Shown: piece after piece, positions 12,862 through 23,714 of the stretch
How positions within the stretch are numbered: the stretch's first letter is position 1
How the letters are laid out: every line of letters starts with the position of its first letter
Origin: Bryum argenteum
Lineage: Eukaryota > Streptophyta > Bryopsida > Bryales > Bryaceae
Assembly: GCA_037043015.1 (NCBI GenBank)
Contig: CM073322.1
Location: 941,601 to 1,005,600 of the forward strand
Reading direction: 5' to 3'
DNA: 64,000 bases
Made by a program: the position numbers and the translations under genes
Notes under the pieces: generated by a model
The model's input: the letters and a program-made list of their open reading frames with translations, nothing else
Database searches by the model: none
What the model was told of the DNA's origin: nothing

Positions 12862-13980
12862 CTAAGTCGACCCGTGAGACATATCACCGACCTTTTTGAG
12901 TGTTGCCCGAGGCCATGCTTTGTTTGACTCGAGAGACAACACTATCCCCATATTGGTCCTCGGTGCCCTTCTTTCGGGAGCCCTGTTTCCTCGCCTCCAT
13001 TCCTTCATCATCTTGGTCACCCTCGAGGTTGTGGATCCGCCTTGGTTTGTTGGCACCGAATTCGACGTTTTGGACACTCTCCAATCGATGGCTTGACTCC
13101 CGACGAAGAAAAGCACAATCCCTTCCGTGCCAATAATTGTCGTCTCTGTGGCGTCAATGGTCCTTGTAGGGCGTCAATCTCCATTGGCGTCGGTTGTTGG
13201 GCTACCATAGTAGGTGGTGGCGTAGGGTTCCATACTGCAGGTCGTACTCCACGATTTAAAGTTTATGGCATCAACTCTTTCTCGCAATCCTAACCGCCTC
13301 CTCAAATGTTTGAGGGTCTCTTAATTCCACTTCTCGTTGAACGATCGGCTTCAATCCTCGAACAAATCGATCCATCATCTCTCCCTCCGAAACATTGGGT
13401 ATTTGGAGACATATGGATTTGAACCGGGTGACATACTCTTGCACCGACCTTAGCCGTGTCAAGGTGGCCAATCGATCGCGCTAAACTCTCCGCATTGATG
13501 GGTCGAAATCGGGTTTGTGAGCTCGGTCTCAAATTCCTCCCAATTTTGAAATCCGCCTTGAGCTCCATAGTTTTGAGCTCAAGTCGCCACCAAATGGTCT
13601 GCCGCACCCTCAAATAGTCAAGCCGCATATATAATTCCGTCGGTTGAGTTCGCCCGGACAGTTGGAGATATTGTCGCATCTTTGAAAAGCCATTGAGATA
13701 CATCATCTTGTCTTGAAGTTCCCGAATATGTTTTTGAGCTTGCTCAACTTCACTCGCAGATTGTCAATTCTCTAGCTCTAGAAGCGTCCGCTTGTCCTTG
13801 TAATGCGAAAATCGGTCTAGTAGATGCTGAATCAGTCTCCATATGAGTAGGTTCCGCCATTTCTCCCATGATGCAATTCTTCCGACGACCTCTGCTACGC
13901 GACGCCTTCTCTCTCGTTCTAGCCAAATCCTTGAAAGTAACTCCAAGTAGATCCAAGGACAAGACTTGATGAAACCACAA
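12862..13980 (-). pseudogene. gag remnant
   Basis: The piece SVQEYVTRFKSICLQIPN...FVRGLKPIVQREVELRDP (13271-13471) is a typical Ty3/gypsy capsid segment. Upstream and downstream gag-like pieces are in shifted frames. A zinc-knuckle region near 13100 is degenerate. Confidence 0.8.
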
Positions 13981-14040
13981 TGATGACTCTCAAGTAGACT
14001 TCTTGCTAATAGCACCTAACGTAAGGATAGACCGACACTC

Positions 14041-14055
14041 GCTTCTCGATACCAA
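14041..14055 (-). other. Primer binding site, initiator-tRNA-Met type
   Basis: Immediately inside the 5' LTR the minus strand reads TTGGTATCGAGAAGC, which resembles the TGGTATCAGAGC primer site complementary to tRNA-iMet, with small changes. Confidence 0.7.
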
Positions 14056-14541
14056 TGAAACGGGATCAATTCTCTTTTGGTCACAACTCAAACACCGCTA
14101 ATCTAACAAGATCTCGAGAAAACCGGGCTAAACAAGACCGAATAGACTTGAATGAATGTAACAAAGCGAGAAACTAAAGAAGAAAGTACAAATCAAACTT
14201 TCTTGAGAGAGAGGGACTAAGGCGTGCACGACCGAATGCCTCCAAATGGCCCCGGCCAGTTCTATTTATACTCTGCCTAACCGCCCTTGGAACTTTCTAG
14301 AATGTTCCAATGGCGGGCCCCACCATGGAACGTTCCGGAAGGTCCTAGAGGTGGGCCCACCTAGATAACCGCCCTTCTAGAAGACTCTAGAGGTGGGCCC
14401 CACCTTCTCGAAGCTTCTATGGTGGGTCCCACATAGGCCATCTACCTCAAATTCTAAAATTTTCTAAAAACTCCTAAAATGGTTTCATCTATCTATCTAC
14501 TTTTCTAGCAAACACAAAAATCTAGTTCTTGCCCTGTTACA
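14056..14541 (-). repeat. 5' LTR of the chromovirus
   Basis: About 486 bp, close copy of 8975-9462. In element orientation it starts TGTAACAGGG and ends CCCGTTTCA, next to the primer binding site. Confidence 0.95.
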
Positions 14542-14878
14542 GGCAGCCCAAAATTGGATCACAACATCTTTTGGACTTGGGCATCATGAATAGTGCACTT
14601 TTTGAACTTGGGCATCATGAATAGACCAATCAATGATGAGCTTGCAACCTCCTACAAGGTTATGTACAACCCCAACCTACCTACCACAATCCTTTCATAG
14701 CACAAAACCATTCATACAAATTGTGATTTCATTGTGAAATTTCACTTTTTGATTACATCAGAAGAAGGTGACCAGTTGGACATCAAAATACAAGTGAAAT
14801 GTTGAGTACAGTGAGAGCTATAGGGAAGATTCAGTTGGAATCATGCCCCTCGGGCTTGCTTGGGCGTTTAAGGGTTAA

Positions 14879-15838
14879 GCTCATGAAGTGCTTGACTTCC
14901 CATGCAAACTGTTGAGAGGAGAGAGGAAAATGAAGACAAAAATTGCAAGAGAGAATTGTGTTTACATTACCCATGGTCCATTAAACAAGAGCTGACACTA
15001 CTTGTGTAACTCCTATTAAACTCAACCTACTAACTAGGAGTTCATAGATTTTATCAGTCTCTAAGTTTAACTGTGGATGAAGTCTAGATGAACTTTAGAT
15101 GAAATGTGAGAACCTAGGAGTTCCTAATCTTATCTTAACTGCAGATGAACTCTAGTAAAAAGGATGGACCACGGAGTTCCTAGGTCAATGTCTTATTCCA
15201 CCCTAAATAAACAATATATGTTTCAAATTTACTTTTCTAGGCCCCTAGAGCTCTCAGAAGTCAGAAATCAAGTCCCAGAAGAAAAGGTCATTAGTCAGTG
15301 CCAATAATGAGTCATCACGTCAATCCCGCATCATGTTAAGCCAAGTGGACGATGGCAAGTCACGATCTGACTTGGCACGGGTATGATGGAAGTTACTCAT
15401 GCACACGAACGGTCACAGGCCCCGTACCCCCCTCTGCAGTCATGCACCGCCACGGACACCCGTGACCGCGCCTCCCAGTCGTCACCACCAAAGCGCGACA
15501 ATTCCATTTCACTCTCCACTTTCTTCCCCATTCTCTCTCTCGCTATCGATCTTACACACCTCTGAATTTTCTAGATCATCAACCCTCCTTTCCATCTTGC
15601 TCTGGTAATTCTCTTATTCACACCCCAATTCCGGTTTCAACTGATGCCATAGTCCGATTTTGTAGGGTGGGTCTAGTTTTGCTGCAGAATGAAAAACCAC
15701 GTAGTTTTGGGTGATCGTGAAGAGTGTTGTCCATGCTAGTTTTGCTACGTTTGGTTTGGAATTGAAGCGACTAGGTTTGCTTTGGAGGTGCTACAGTTGA
15801 TTGAAGTGCTTGTGTGTTTGCAATTTTTGCAGGTGACC
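14879..15838. other. Intergenic region and leader of the stress protein gene
   Basis: No coding region seen up to about 15380. From about 15480 the sequence is pyrimidine-rich (CTCTCTCTCGC, TTCTCTCT), as in plant 5' leaders. A good acceptor (TTTTTGCAG, ending at 15832) lies 7 bases before the ATG, so the leader very probably contains an intron. Confidence 0.65.
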
Positions 15839-17241
15839 ATGAGTCCGAATCGCAGTATCGGCTTGGCATTGGACTACTCGGAAAGTAGCAAGTATGCGTT
15901 GAAGTGGGCGGTGGAGAACGTGGTGCGTGAGGGCGATCAGTTGGTCGTGTTGGTGGTGCACAAAGAGATTGATGAAGATAATGGTCAATACCAGTTGTTT
16001 GGCAAATATGGCTCTCGTAAGCACCTCATCCTTTACATTCTTAGCAGGGATGCCTAATCTTAGAATTGTAATCAAGCCTCGTGATCGCTGTTTCTTTCTC
16101 TCTGAAAGCAGCAGAAACTCTACACTCGCTTTGCTATTGCTGCAGGAAATAAGTATCGTTTTGAGAGTATTGTAGAGAACCTACTGATTTCTGGTTATGG
16201 TTGTTGTATTATGTCTGTTTTTGCAGCATTGATTCCTCTGATGGAAGTGGAATTAGAAGGCACTAAGCGGCAGTATTCCTTGAAAAACGACGAGGAGGTT
16301 TCAGCTTGCCTAAAGGAAGCTGCGAAGAAGGTACATCCTGCTCTTTGCATGCTTCATCTTTTTTCGCATACATTGATGACCAATTAGCGGTATATTATGC
16401 CACACCATCGCTTGTAATATCACCACTACACTCCATAATATCACCTCTGGATGATAGCCCTGAACTTTTCACAAATTTTTAGCCACTTTCGTTTAGAATT
16501 TCAACCACCCTAAACTCCCCATTTTTCGATAGTGATACGGGATTGTGAATTGAAACTATGGTGCAGGCAGCAGTGGTGTTCAAGGTGTATTGGGGTGATC
16601 CCAAGGACAACATTTGCAAGTCTGTTGCTGACATCCCTCTTGATTTTCTTATCATGGGTTGCCGTGGCCTCAGCGCACTCAGAAGGTAAGAAATGTTCTA
16701 TTTTTATTGCTGATTGAAATCCAACAATACTCACTTTCGAATACAGTATTTAGCATCAAATCATGGATGGCAATTATGTGAAGACCTCAACCATACAAAG
16801 AATCCAGGGTTTGACTACTCTTAGCATTCTACGTCGAAAGCGATGATACTCATCGTACAGTATCCAGTGTCAACCTCATACATAAGTCAATATTCTCGAA
16901 TTATAACCAAGAATGTGAACTCGCTACGTTTAGGGTGCATCTGGTGAATGTTTCCATCTTGTGGTTTCGTCCAATCAACTAGAATGAGCTACTATTGATA
17001 TTGTTGTACACAGCTGATTTTAATGTACTGTTATTTTTATTTTTTTTGAAGAAATGTTTCATAATGGAAGTGTTGTGCACAGCTGATTGTAATGAACGAT
17101 TGATTCTGTGAAGAAGAGTTTTGTAATGGAAGTGGTATTTTTTCTTGCAGGACTTTCATGGGGAGTGTGAGCAACTACGTTGCCAACAGTGTGAGCTGCC
17201 CAGTCTCCATTGTGAAGCTGCCACCCAATCTACCTGCTTGA
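15839..17241 (+). CDS. Universal stress protein A-like (UspA) domain protein
   Basis: Exons: 15839-16016, 16227-16330, 16567-16685, 17151-17241. Introns are GT-AG with consistent phases, and the product is 163 aa, the usual size for a single-domain plant USP. The start MSPNRSIGLALDYSESS places the ATP-contacting Asp at residue 12. The nucleotide-binding signature G-x2-G-x9-G-S is complete: G125, G128, G138, S139 in MGCRGLSALRRTFMGSVS. This marks it as an ATP-binding type. The C-terminal strand CPVSIVKLPP is also typical. Plant USPs of this kind are soluble, dimerise and respond to stress; the exact role is not predictable. The upstream context suggests a leader intron. Confidence 0.93.
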
Positions 17242-18317
17242 GAGCGCGGACATGTATCAATATGTGTGTAAAAACATTCGGGGTGGTGAACATAAACGTT
17301 GATATACAAGGATTTTAGTGTTTGAAAATTGGGCAAAGTCTCCATTGAAAGCTTCATCTTGAGGTATTACTTTGGAAATTTCCTGAAGGTAGATCAAAAG
17401 AGTGATGTTATTGGAATGACCAAATTGAATACATTTGTGTCTTCGCACCAACTGTTCTTTTGATTTGTTACTTCGATTGTGGAATGGATCATTTACTTGG
17501 AGAATGTGGCGGTGAGAATTTATAAATATTTCTTACCACCATAGCACTTCTATTAACCTCCTTAGCCCTGCATATTATTACCATCCAGCCTTTGTATTTG
17601 AATTTCAGCATACCAATGCCGAAGATAACATTCTCTAAGATTATATCTCAATGTGATTATGAAACCTTTCGTGCATGATTTTATCTGAAGTATTTGATGT
17701 TGAAGTACACGATGATATTTTTTTGAGGAAAAGTATCTATGTATAAGCACCAATATTCACCTACAGATTTGCACAAGATATACTCAACAAGGTATGCGTG
17801 TATTGACTTAACTTCCACAAATTTCAGAAGTATAATCATCCCGGGATCGAAACAAGTGCCCATCAACTTAGGTCATATAATTTTGAGAAGCTCTTGGCAA
17901 TAATTGTGCTATTATAGATGCCGCTATTACTTAAGTCAAGGATATTCACACACACACGAACAAGGAACTTGGGGGAGGGCTTGCTGAGCGACGATTGATC
18001 TCCTTCTGCATCTTGCGACATTCATTGCCTGGGCGGCGCCAACCTTCAGAGACCATGATGCGGGAGCCCCAATTTTCAGCTATAGCCAAAATAGCAGAAG
18101 CAAAAATGCGAGCGTCACACTCCGCGCTCTGAAAATGGAATCGTTTCGAGCAGCGCGACATGGAATTTACTCCATGGGGCGATATCGAACGAGGGAGTGT
18201 ACATAGTAGTACAGGACTCTATTGCGCTGCATGAATCATCGCTCAAGGGGGTGACGTAGTACGATGAGGTCGAGCGATCTTTTGTTTACGGCGAACAAAT
18301 TGTGAACGTTGCAATCA
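17242..18317. other. Intergenic region between stress protein and GT47 genes
   Basis: AT-rich with no convincing gene except one small open frame described separately. The last 150 bases before 18318 probably hold the GT47 gene promoter and leader. Confidence 0.55.
17946..18161 (-). CDS. Small open frame of unknown function, divergent to the GT47 gene
   Basis: 71 codons from an ATG at 18161, with mixed codon composition richer in GC than its surroundings. The product begins MSRCSKRFHFQSAECDAR and contains two Trp-Gly/Trp-Arg turns and a basic C-terminal half. No domain is recognised. It sits head-to-head with the GT47 gene, about 155 bases apart, so it could be a real small gene or chance coding-like sequence in a promoter. 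Confidence 0.22.
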   Translation of the reverse strand: MSRCSKRFHFQSAECDARIFASAILAIAENWGSRIMVSEGWRRPGNECRKMQKEINRRSASPPPSSLFVCV

Positions 18318-20393
18318 ATGGAGCTGGATCACAAGCGAAGCAGGCGGGTGACACGGCATCTGTCACTCACTTTCCTGCTTGGCTGGGTGATCACCGTCGT
18401 CGTTGTCACGCATCGCACCGGGGACAAGACTGCAGCTTGCGAGGGCAGGTGGGTATACGTCTACAAGCTCCCGGAGGTTTACAACCGGGACTTCGTGCGA
18501 GACTGCGCGAATTTCAAGAAGGGGCGCGACCTGTGTATGTACATGGAGAACGGGGGGCTGGGTCGAGGCTTTCGGTACTCCCCCGGATCTTGCTGGCACA
18601 ACACATGGCAGTTCGCGCTGGAGCTTTACTTCCACGAGCGATTGGTGCGCGACTACCCGTGCTTGACTGATCGCGAGGATCTTGCCAATGCATTCTTCGT
18701 TCCCTACTATGCAGGCATGGACTTGTCGCGCCGATTCACGCACCGAATGAACAAGAGCGCGCTCTACTTGGAACTCGCGACGTGGTTGCAGACTCGCGCG
18801 AGCTGGCAGCGACGCAGCGGACGCGACCATTTCTTGGTCCTCGGCCGAATCGCTTCAGATTTTCGCCGCTGCGGTGACCATCGATCGTGGGGAAACGAGG
18901 TAACTTGTCATTGTCACACTTCAAAGTTACAACTCCAAAGCTGCGACTGATATTTGCATCCATATAATGCCGCATTAAGATTGCGTGAGGGCAATCGGAG
19001 TAGTGCGCGATTATCTTAGTGCACCGCCACCCATGCCTGCAAACGCCCGAATTGTGCGCAAGCAGGCTTGCATCAGAAGGTCACTGCTCACGCCCGGAAC
19101 GCCATATCCCTTCTACACCCGCTCAAAATCCTTCCTGTCCCGGAACTTCGCCGATCATTGAACACCTTTGCTTCTCTCCTCGTTTTAGCTACCTGACAAG
19201 AGCAATTCAATGCGGGGATGGGTGGAGAGTTAGGGGCAATTCAACGGGGATGGCTGGAGATTAGGGCACTGAATACTGGGAAGCGAACGCAAACCCAGGC
19301 ACGTGGGTTCCCGGCTGGCCATGGGTGGCTAAGCACTTACAGTGTCTGATCTGAAGCTCTGCAGATGCTGCTGCATGCGGCGTTCAAAGAGATGGTAGTG
19401 CTGTCAATCGAGCGGAATACGAGCAGCGCGAACGAGATAGCCATCCCATATCCCACGTATTTCCATCCCGATGGTTCCGAAAGTGTGCGCGCGCTCGTTG
19501 AGTGGCAGCGCGAAAGCTCGCAACGAGTGTCGCTCGTGACCATGGCCGCGGGTCAGCGGCAGCTCATCACCAACAAAGTGCGGCACCGCTTGATGGCGGA
19601 GTGTGAGGAGGATCCTCGCTGCACCTTGCTTCGCTGCGTCGGCCACGAAGCGTCACCCGACCTTGCCACTGCAGTACGCGCCGATCACTCCCTCTGCCTT
19701 ATTCATGTCCGAATACCGTATCGTGAAAATTTGGGGAATCTTCATGTAAGGGAACACTTTAATGTTCGTAAATAGAGATAGTTAGATGGTATTGAAGCAG
19801 ATTGATATACCAGGGCGGCTTGATTGTTAGTGCAGATAAAGAATGTGTCTCTGCCTGTGAAGATGGAACTAGGAAAGACAATGGAGGTGAGCTGCAACAA
19901 TCCTCCCATACTACTGAGCGCCATGCATCAGTCCGTGTTCTGCTTGCAACCTCCAGGAGACAGCCCTACACGCCGCTCCTTCTTCGATGCATTGTTGGTG
20001 GGATGCATCCCTGTCATCTTCCACAAAGATGCGGCGTGGTTGCAATATGTGCACCATCTACCAGAGCATGGCGCAAGCTACTCAATCTTTCTCTCGGTAA
20101 GAGCTATATTGATTTCAATTATTTTGTCATTCTCATAAGAAGAATGATTGACATAGCTAGCTCGGTGATGGTAGATGGAGGCAGCCAGCACAAGCAAAGT
20201 GATTGACATCTTGAGCAAAGTGGAGACATTGAACATCACCAAAATGCAAACCACGATTGCTGAGCTTGTCCCGCGCATACTTTACTCTCGTTTGAAAGAG
20301 GATGGCAAGGAATTAACAGGGCCAGATGCATTTGACATTGCCATGGAAACTTTGGTAGCAAAAATGCATATGTATGAGAAGTCTAGTTCTTAA
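18318..20393 (+). CDS. MUR3-like xyloglucan galactosyltransferase family protein (exostosin/GT47)
   Basis: Exons: 18318-18899, 19365-19745, 19836-20096, 20175-20393, predicted 480 aa. A short basic tail precedes one membrane segment (about residues 14-31), giving a type II Golgi topology. The lumenal domain opens with CEGRWVYVYKLPEVYNRD and has PYPTYFHPDG and the strong GT47 block SVFCLQPPGDSPTRR...GCIPVIF. The family adds sugars to xyloglucan or related wall polysaccharides; acceptor and donor cannot be told from sequence. The start is the first ATG in frame. The end of exon 2 is the weakest call: 19745 has an excellent donor (CAT/GTAAGG), while an earlier GCA/GTACGC donor (after 19672) would remove a stretch of about 25 residues that typical family members lack. 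All chosen junctions keep phase 0. Confidence 0.85.
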
Positions 20394-21740
20394 TATGGTC
20401 ATGAGAAGTTTTTTATTGAAGCTTGAGTCGTTTACAAACATGAGATTCAATCAAGTTGTGTAAGCGGGTGGAGTGGTTGATAAGGTTTAGGAGGCACGGT
20501 TCAAGGTTGCACTAGATTATTCACTTAGTTTTCGATGGTCTAATTACGTATCCACCACTACTTTAACTTGTTATTTTAACAATATCAAATGAGCCCTCTG
20601 TCATGTGGAGTGAATGTAACCTTGATTTGCAAGCAAATTTGTCTTCTGGATAGTCAAGCATGAAGTATCCATATGGTATCAATAATCAACTGATCTTCTC
20701 TCTCATCATGGGCTTCTCAATTTCTACAATCACTTTTTTCCTACTTTTCTACCTCTTGCAAGTACTAAAAGAACACTTAGCTTCTTCATCTCCTTTTTCC
20801 TTCTTGCCAAAGTTGTTCCTTTGGTAGACTTACGTGCTATCATTCTAAATTATTAATGAAGAATGAATACAATGCTTCAATTTGCATAAGATTGATCACA
20901 ATGTGCATCAAAATTGAATATTTTATGTTCAAGAAGTGTCATATATAGATCTTTAGAAAATAGGAAAATATTTTGTAGAAATATTAAGTATGTTTACCAT
21001 TGCTCTTATCAAAAATCTTAATCAAAAGTTAATTTCCTCAAAGACTATGTTTTTGGTAAGTTGTGATAATTTTAGTGGTCATCACTTTATGAAATCTTAA
21101 TGGTTGATTATCATACGTAGTTGTTTTCATACTTTTCAAAATCTAGACCTTTTACAGATTATATCGCTCATAATGAGACATTTCATACATTTCATGATCA
21201 TAGATCATTCTTATTCCCTAAACGTCCCTACTTTTTTTTGGTAAAAAAAACACGATTCTTTTTAGTGCATCATGAATGGATAACCCCATATTCGTTAAAT
21301 TGGCCCAATCCCCTTTATATTTGGCCGCACACTATTCAAATAAATAGAGTAAAGTAAAAAAATAAAGTTTTAAGATGGGAAAATATATTAATAATTTATT
21401 TTAGTCCTCTCAATACATGTTGATTTTAATGTAATTATCTACATGGCATTGTTTTCATTTGTGCTATATACACTATTTCAAGCGGCCAAAATAATAGGGA
21501 TGGGCCAATTTAACGAATATGGCGTTGGATATGGAGATCCATTTATGACATATGAAGATAAGACATTCAAATCTCAATTGTTGAAGTTTGTCTAAGACTT
21601 ACGAACGATGATGTGGAACAAATTTAGAGTCATAAAGTCTTATCACCAGTAGGAAAACGATCCTCGACTAATCAATGATAAAAGTCTCCTCAATGACTAA
21701 TTTTCACTAGTGTATAGATTGTGAGAGCATAATATATTTT
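20394..21740. other. AT-rich intergenic DNA, no gene seen
   Basis: No open frame with recognisable motifs. Small inverted and direct repeat fragments are present but none has clear element boundaries. Confidence 0.55.
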
Positions 21741-22048
21741 CACTAAATACTAGGAGAAAACAATGTCCAAAATTTATCCAAATTTACAGGTCCATACATA
21801 GAATGGCTTAAGGTTTCCTTTAAATTTGTGTTCTTTAATCAATTATTGCAAGTGTCGAATTCAATCAAATATTTTACTGATTTGATGCTAGTGTAGTTTG
21901 GTCTACTACACCAATAAAAATTTACAAAATATTGGTAGTTGTGTGGATTGATTAGAGGATGGGAAGTTGAAAGGAAAACTAAAAAAAAATCTATGTAATT
22001 TCGGACATGTAATACCCGACAAATTTTGGACACCAGTTTCTAGTAGTG
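21741..22048. mobile_element. CACTA-type MITE, degenerate copy
   Basis: The right end, read inward, is CACTACTAGAAACTGGTGTCC; the left end begins CACTAAATACTAGGAG followed by ATGTCCAAAATTT. The interior shares blocks such as AATAAAAATTTACAAAATATTGGTA with the element at 38324-38617. The left end carries a small insertion, and a clear 3-bp duplication is not seen, so boundaries are approximate. Confidence 0.55.
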
Positions 22049-22529
22049 AAAAAACATACTGAAATCCCACCTTTCTCACTTATAAGTGGAAATGCTACTT
22101 TTCAGACCCAAGGACATATAAGCGTAAAGTCAAGGGCACTTCCCATTGATAATCAAAATGTTCATAAACATATTTAATTTTGATAAGAAAACCAATGAAA
22201 ACAGTAATATATTATGAAAATAAGTAGAGTTGATTCATTTAAAATCTATAATTAATATATCCTTTAGATTGTTTCAACTAATGATGGAAAAGTGTCTATG
22301 CGTAACTACCATTCTTTTCTATTTACCTCAATCGATAGATTATAATATATCGTAGTATTATATATTTCATGAAAATATATTAGATGATTTTCAAGTATTT
22401 AATAACAAAAACTACACTTGATTTGTGATGTAACAGAAGAATTTGGCAAAAATAGGTGTTGACTAAAGAAGTGATGACTCTTTGAAGTTCCACCTTGTCA
22501 TCCAAAATGCATGTTAGGCACAACGTATA

Positions 22530-22760
22530 AGCCTTGGCTTGGTGGTTAGGACTCATGACCCTCAAATGAATAGGTCGTGGGTTCTACTCCTCCCCATGCT
22601 AGTGTGGTGCTCACCTCCATAGTTTACACAACCATGGTGTGGGGTTCAGGGATACCATTTCAGGTATCTCGAAGGCACTAGTGGCTAGGTAGGAACTAAC
22701 ATAGTGTTCACCAAGAGGGGTCAATAGCTAGTCCCGCCATTGATGTGATGACGTGCGAGC
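22530..22760 (+). mobile_element. tRNA-derived SINE-like element
   Basis: A pol III box A match (TGGCTTGGTGG, 22535-22545) is followed 34 bases later by a box B match with one mismatch (GGTTCTACTCC, 22580-22590). This is the spacing of tRNA genes and of SINE heads. The region does not fold as a normal tRNA that I can recognise. The 3' boundary is a guess. Confidence 0.5.
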
Positions 22761-23039
22761 ATACAACCAAGAAAAGGTCAAATAAACACTCTATTCACGC
22801 CGGCCTCTAAAAAGGTTGGAGTTTCTCTTGAACAAGAACAAGGTTGTTTAGGAACGATATATATCATGTGTGTTGATTCTCTTATGCGAGTCCTTGGAAC
22901 GGACGCCATGGATTGCAATGTAGCCCACGGCAAGATGGAGACTTGCCTGCTATTATTGATCGATTCCACTTATGGTAATTGTCTCGATGCATTTTGAAAG
23001 CTGCGTTCCTGCTCATTGTTTCAATTCCTTGTTGTTCCG

Positions 23040-23714
23040 GGGTCTCACATCGCATCTTTCAGTAGCAAGGAGCTTCTTGTCGTTCCGAGGTTTCGCATCG
23101 CATCTTTGTAGCGAGGAGCTTCTAATCTAGAGTTACGTTTCGAAACTGTCAGTATCTCAGTTCGACACTTGACAACTTCGATCCACACTTTTGTCGGTAG
23201 AATCTTTCTTGTTTTTCTGGTGAAGCTCAGGTTTGCAAAGACGAGTTTGATTCAACTGATTCAGATTGAACTGTCTTATGATTCACAGCCTGAGATGCGT
23301 TTGAAAGTATGGCTTCATCCGAGGTCGTCCATATGTGGTGTTGATCTTCATATTCTGAGATGTCCGAGGGACACCCTCGAACTATGCCTGTTTTCGGTAA
23401 CTCGGTGCGGAGTAGCATTCGTCAAATTTGATTCGGTCGGTGCAATTCTTCTTGAACATCTTCAAGTGCAGTTTAGCTTTGAAAAGACGAGCTTCTAACG
23501 AATCTACATCGAACTCTGTTTTGTATCACAGTCTGAGTTTCATTAGAAGTTGGTTTCATCCGAGGTTGTCTTGATCTTCACATTGCGAGATAGCAGAAGG
23601 GTTTCAGCCATGACCGCAGAATCGACAGGCACCTCAGGTATGGCCATTTTCTCCATCGCCGTGAACAATGTTAGAATGGACGGTGATCGGTTCTATGCCT
23701 TACGCCTTGTTTCT
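23040..23714 (+). promoter_or_regulatory. 5' leader region of kinase gene A with repeated modules
   Basis: Two diverged copies of one module are visible. Each contains a GTTTGGCTTCATCCGAGG-like stretch, then TGATCTTCA, and ends near ACCTCAGGTATGGCC (23623-23638), which looks like a splice donor CAG/GTATGG. Related modules precede kinase genes C and D on the other strand. The reading suggests alternative leader exons; transcript data would be needed to prove it. Confidence 0.45.

Larger units (their letters stand above)
8970..14546 (-). mobile_element. Ty3/gypsy chromovirus LTR retrotransposon, defective
   Basis: The two LTRs are bounded by TG...CA and flanked by the 5-bp duplication GGCAG (8970-8974 and 14542-14546). 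The coding order on the minus strand is gag, protease, reverse transcriptase, RNase H, integrase, chromodomain, which is Ty3/gypsy order. The chromodomain at the integrase end places it among chromoviruses. Many stops and frame changes break the polyprotein, so this copy cannot move by itself. LTR divergence is a few percent, with small indels in the first 200 bases. Confidence 0.95.
8938..14878. mobile_element. piggyBac-like MITE, split by an LTR retrotransposon
   Basis: The left end reads TTAA then CCCTTAAACGCCCA (8938-8955). The right end reads TGGGCGTTTAAGGG then TTAA (14861-14878). The two 14-bp ends are perfect inverted repeats starting with CCC and are flanked by TTAA, the hallmark of piggyBac-superfamily insertion. 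Without the nested retrotransposon and its duplicated 5 bases (8970-8974 or 14542-14546) the element is about 365 bp and has no coding capacity. Two imperfect direct copies of a TTGRACTTGGGCATCATGAA-type motif lie near 14571-14625. A chance pair of 14-bp ends is unlikely, but family assignment rests on the ends alone. Confidence 0.75.

Noticed and set aside
8975-14541. An endogenous pararetrovirus instead of an LTR retrotransposon
   Set aside because: Two LTRs, a tRNA-type primer site, a polypurine tract, 5-bp duplications and a chromodomain integrase define a Ty3/gypsy chromovirus.
19802-20206. 134-codon frame overlapping GT47 exon 3
   Set aside because: The other frame carries the GT47 motif block; this one is a shadow.
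22530-22600. A functional tRNA gene
   Set aside because: Boxes A and B are present, but I could not fold acceptor, anticodon and T arms; a SINE head explains it better.
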